From: Adiantum capillus-veneris
Lineage: Eukaryota; Streptophyta; Polypodiopsida; Polypodiales; Pteridaceae
Length of the DNA stretch: 60,000 nt
Direction of reading: 5' to 3'
NCBI GenBank assembly: GCA_014529385.2
Contig: CM043970.1
Coordinates: 47,333,779 to 47,393,778 of the forward strand
Part shown: in pieces, positions 56,970-60,000 of the stretch
Numbering within the stretch: the first letter of the stretch is position 1
How the letters are laid out: every line of letters begins with the position of its first letter
Notes under the pieces: model-generated
Database searches by the model: none
Seen by the model: the letters and a program-made list of their open reading frames with translations, nothing else
Told to the model about the DNA's origin: nothing
Made by a program: the position numbers and the translations under genes

Positions 56970-57545
56970 GCAATTCAGCCCCCTGCATAGCTATTAGCGC
57001 CGGCTTTTTTTATAAGAGCCCTGCTTGCTTTATTTTATTAATAAAGGGGCCGGTCACTTTATAAAATAAAGTGTGAACCTGGTCAAACTTTAAAAACTCA
57101 TTCAGTTAGTGAAAACAATGCTACAAGGACACATTCCAGGCGTCCCCGGGTGCAAGACACGACACAGATGCAATGCAGACACAGACTCCTCGCGGGAAAA
57201 CATCTGTCCTCCCGCGACTGTCCCTGCTTTTCCTAAAAAGCTTCATTGAACCCATCTTTATTCTTGTTCCTCCTTAGCCTACGGAATGCCCCCTTTCTGA
57301 TGCACCCGTCACCCATCATGTGACACATCAAGGGCACCCGTAACCCGGCCCTTTCCACCGAACTTACGGAAACTCCTTCGCGATGTTTACCGTCACCCAT
57401 CAAATGACACATCAGAGTTGTACGTTCCTAATGGCATTTCCTGTAGCTACAATCTTTTAACAGTTCTTAGTGTACACATTAAAATATCCTAATTTCATAA
57501 AAAGAAATTAATCATTAAAAATAAGAAATAGTCCAATTAGCAACA
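56342..57545 (-). repeat. 5' LTR of the chromovirus, 1,204 bp
   Basis: It is homologous to 50267-51615. It has a shorter C run (about 56,458-56,468) and one copy of the 33-bp unit, but an expanded GA microsatellite at 56,931-56,967 where the other LTR has only a few GA repeats. Confidence 0.92.
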
Positions 57546-57966
57546 CCAAGAAACCGAAGGCAGACGCTTTTGTCACTAGTTTCCTCTGGACTCGGAAGGC
57601 CAGAATTATCTACACTCGTAGGGCGATGACTTTTCCCTTGAGAGACCCATTTCGGTGGGCGTGACAACAACCAAGTACCTCTGTTCAGAGGCCCAGGTAC
57701 TGCGGGACTTGCTTCGGTCTTCCCTTTGGAGTTGCCTCCTCCAGGTAACTTATCGCTCACCTCACTAAACTGCCTTTGAAACCCGACAGTTTTCCCCTAG
57801 GAAATGCCATACCCGCTTGGAAGGGCGTCGGCTCACAGGTGGCGTCCGCTGAGGCTGGTAATGTCTCCCATTATGCATTTCCCAACCCCTTTTAAATGAA
57901 GTTGACCCCCCCGGGGGGGAATGGTAGTTGGGTGCTCTTGTAGCTCATCTGGCTTCGCTTGGGGAG
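57546..57966 (-). mobile_element. Body of an A-tailed insertion with a gene-like reading frame
   Basis: Between the copia frame break (AGATATT, minus strand) and the chromovirus lies about 420 bp of GC-richer DNA. Its minus strand holds a frame with KLPGGGNSKGKTEASPAVPG, PLNRGTWLLSRPPKW and NSGLPSPEETSDKSVCLRFL. I recognise no family, but the composition resembles a host mRNA or coding exon, not a retroelement. With the A-rich tail at 50,160 and 7-bp flanking repeats it could be a processed transcript or a SINE/LINE product carrying host sequence. Confidence 0.5.
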
Positions 57967-58535
57967 AATATCTCATAATGCATTTGACAGCTTCCCAATG
58001 CGCTTTGCCAGGATTCGACATGTATCGATTAACTCCTCCCACTACATAAGCAATGTCGGGACGAGTGGCAACTATAGCATACATAACAGAAACAAAGTTG
58101 ATGCATAAGGGATTCCCTTCATTGCTTTCAATGCCACCTCATCCTTTGGGCAATCTGCTTTGCTAAGCTTAGTGTATGGTGGTAAAGGTACCCCAAGTGA
58201 CTTAGCATCAGCCATATTAAATCTATCAAGTACTTTTGCAATGTATCTTTCTTGAGATAAAAACAGCAATTTCAGCTTTTTATCTCTTTTAATACGCATG
58301 CCCAAAATATGCTCTGCATCACCCAAATCCTTCATAGCAAATGCTGAATTTAGCTTACGTTTCAGAGCATCAAGAATAGTCTTATGTTTCCTGGCAAGCA
58401 ACATGTCATCAACATAGAGAACAAGTATGATGGGACTACCATCTTCATCCCTTTTCGTATACAAACAATGATCTGCATGGCTGCGTTTAAAGCCTTAAGA
58501 GACAGCATAAAAGTGTCAAACTTCTTATACCACTG
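57965..58535 (-). pseudogene. Ty1/copia reverse transcriptase, 5' part of the split pol
   Basis: The minus strand begins near 58,535 with WYKKFDTFML. A frameshift at about 58,495 leads to HADHCLYTKRDEDGSPIILV, the catalytic LYVDDMLLA, and downstream RT motifs (FAMKDLGDAEHILGMRI, LSQERYIAKVLDRFNM). A second frame change occurs near 58,080-58,110, followed by RPDIAYVVGGVNRYMSNPG and HWEAVKCIMRY. It continues at 50,155 after the nested insertions. RT is broken by two frameshifts and truncated upstream at the gypsy junction. Confidence 0.92.
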
Positions 58536-58544
58536 TCATGATGA

Positions 58545-60000
58545 TTGTCTGCCTTTTTCTATCTTTCCTGAAATTTCTGTAAAGTCTTCCGAACCAAGTC
58601 CCTTGTGAACTGGTCGGCTTCAAAGAAAAATCTTATCTTTCGCGCTAAGGAAGGGTAGAACCTTCGTTGTAAATTCAAAATCTCAAATGGCATCTTCCCC
58701 ATCAAAGAGTCAAACGTGTTTCTGTAGGCATATTCCACCAAAGGTAAAAACCTTTCCCAAGTAGTCCTCCGATCCAACCAAGAAGACTTCAACAAATCCA
58801 ATACCAATGAATTAGTAATCTCTGATTGCCCGTCAGTCTGCAGGTGGAACGAGAATTGCAACCGCGTACCTATGTTCTCCCAAATAGCCGTCCGAAACAA
58901 ACTCGTGAACCTGGGGTCTCGTCGAAGACAATTGTCTCAGGTATGCCATGTAATCTGAAGACCTAGGCAATAAACAATCGTGCCCACGTTGTGTTCTCGG
59001 GAGATGAAATCCATTGCAATACTTTCCCAGGGTGGGTGGCTATGGGTAAAACAATCCCTGTGCTTTATGCCAGTCAAACTTGACATTCTGCCATACCAAG
59101 CAACTACACACAAACTCGTCCACATCCTTCTTGAGTCTCGACCAAGAGACGTATCTCTCCGCCCCTTTCAAGGTGGTAGCAATGCCGCGGTGAATTGTAA
59201 AAGGCAGACAGTGACATTCGGTTAGAACCTTTTCCCTCAACGGCTGTGTAACGCACGACATGGTTTTCGTCATCAAGTAGCCATCCCGAATGGAATAATC
59301 CGCTACTATCTCCCCTTTCTGTATTCAATTGAATACATCTGCAAAATATGTTCAATGGCGTACTGACCGACCATATCCTCGAAGTTTCTATGATGTATCG
59401 CGGAAATACCCAGAACCAACGGCTTTCGGGAGATGGACAATTTCTTCTGTCCCTGCACATGGACAATCTGGAAATAAACCGTGACAAGAAGTTTTGTCCA
59501 CCGCATCTGCTTTTTCCGATAGCTGCTTCTGTGACAAGAAGTAGCGTAAACTCCCATCATCTGTGAAAACCGTAAAATCGGCTCCGAGTAGGTAATGTCG
59601 CCACTGAATAAGAGAATGGATAGCCACCAAAAGCTCTTTCTCACAAATCTGTGCTCTCAATTTTGGCATTGAGAACAATCGCCTCTCGTAGACAATGACA
59701 TTGGCGTTCTTGCATTAAGACCGCATCCAGACTACGACCACAAGTATCACAATATACTTCAAACGACTTCTGCAAGTCCGGCAAAGACAAAACTGGTCCT
59801 ATAGTCCATTTCTCTTTCAAAGTCTGAAAGGCAATCACCTCTGTGGGTCCCCACGAGAAAGGGACTCCTTTCTGGGTCAAGATATGCAAAGGGGAAGTAA
59901 CCTCTGCAAACTTTTGAATGAACCGCCTGTAGTTCGAACACAGTCCCAAGAAGCTTTGAACTCCCTAGACATTTTTCAAATCGGGCCAATCACGGATAGT
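58545..60000 (-). pseudogene. Second gypsy pol, decayed, runs off the right edge
   Basis: Minus-strand fragments appear in pol order. RT thumb: GLCSNYRRFIQKFAEVTSPL near 59,940. RNase H: FEVYCDTCGRSLDAVLMQE, HYLLGADFTVFTDDGSLRYF. Integrase zinc-binding part: YVSWSRLKKDVDEFVCSCLV near 59,130. Integrase core end: LQTDGQSEITNSLVLDLLK and PLVEYAYRNTF at 58,700-58,850. It has several frameshifts and stops. It is clearly related to the chromovirus at 50-57 kb but much more diverged. It lacks its C-terminal end, which stops at the copia junction near 58,540. Confidence 0.88.

Larger units (their letters stand above)
50267..57545 (-). mobile_element. Ty3/gypsy chromovirus, full structure, minus strand
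   Basis: The LTRs are 50267-51615 (3') and 56342-57545 (5'), each TGTCACAAAA...AGCAACA. The primer-binding site TGGTATCAGAGC follows the 5' LTR (56329-56340) and a purine tract CCAGAGGGA precedes the 3' LTR. The internal region carries gag, protease, RT, RNase H, integrase and a chromodomain in one frame. Flanking 5-mers (CCGGG and CCAAG on the plus strand) do not match well, so the target duplication is mutated or lost. It inserted into an A-tailed insertion that itself lies in a copia element. Confidence 0.93.

Overview
This window is eukaryotic and almost certainly from a land plant with a large, repeat-rich nuclear genome. The evidence is spliced genes with GT-AG introns, plant-type Ty3/gypsy and Ty1/copia retrotransposons primed by initiator tRNA-Met, non-LTR (LINE) elements, MITE-like elements, and very many GA/CT and CA/GT microsatellites. 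I cannot name the species from sequence alone. Only two loci look like host genes.

Host loci. (1) 15,559-20,233 (-): a three-exon gene for a secreted glycoside hydrolase family 5 enzyme with a C-terminal ricin-B-like (beta-trefoil) region. All splice junctions are phase-consistent, and a broken second copy lies at about 39,106-39,420. (2) 41,379-43,290 (-): the last four exons of a La-related protein 1 (LARP1) gene, covering the DM15 region. Its upstream exons are not visible and may lie beyond the transposon-filled DNA up to 60,000.

Layout. 1-3,618: mostly anonymous DNA with short tandem repeats and a 5'-truncated LINE. 3,619-9,560: an LTR element of about 5.9 kb on the minus strand, with a decayed acidic ORF and no recognisable pol. 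9,561-11,000: low complexity. About 11,480-15,201: a decayed LINE (+). 15,559-20,233: the GH5 gene. 20,340-25,740: MITE-like fold-back DNA, a second LINE (-), tRNA-like SINE heads, another LINE tail and a gypsy end. 25,740-30,290: mostly anonymous. 30,291-32,270: a gag-only gypsy fragment whose gag has an Arg/Ser-rich region. 33,430-35,940: an array of about a dozen palindromes. 36,350-37,573: a long near-perfect hairpin and a LINE tail. 37,600-41,378: a zinc-knuckle fragment, the GH5 pseudogene and LARP1 3' flank. 43,829-48,504: inverted repeats, a gag-only copia-like element and an LTR with both PPT and PBS. 48,984-60,000: a nested stack. A copia element (-) was hit by an A-tailed insertion, which in turn was hit by a chromodomain gypsy element (50,267-57,545). 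A hAT-like MITE sits near the copia 3' end, and a second decayed gypsy pol runs off the right edge.

The retroelements are all defective. The chromovirus is notable because its gag-pol frame runs about 4.6 kb without a frameshift and is broken only by eight in-frame stop codons. The features I find least explained are the palindrome array (33.4-35.9 kb), the hairpin repeat shared by a GH5 intron and an intergenic site, and the conserved palindrome at the 3' end of one LINE family.
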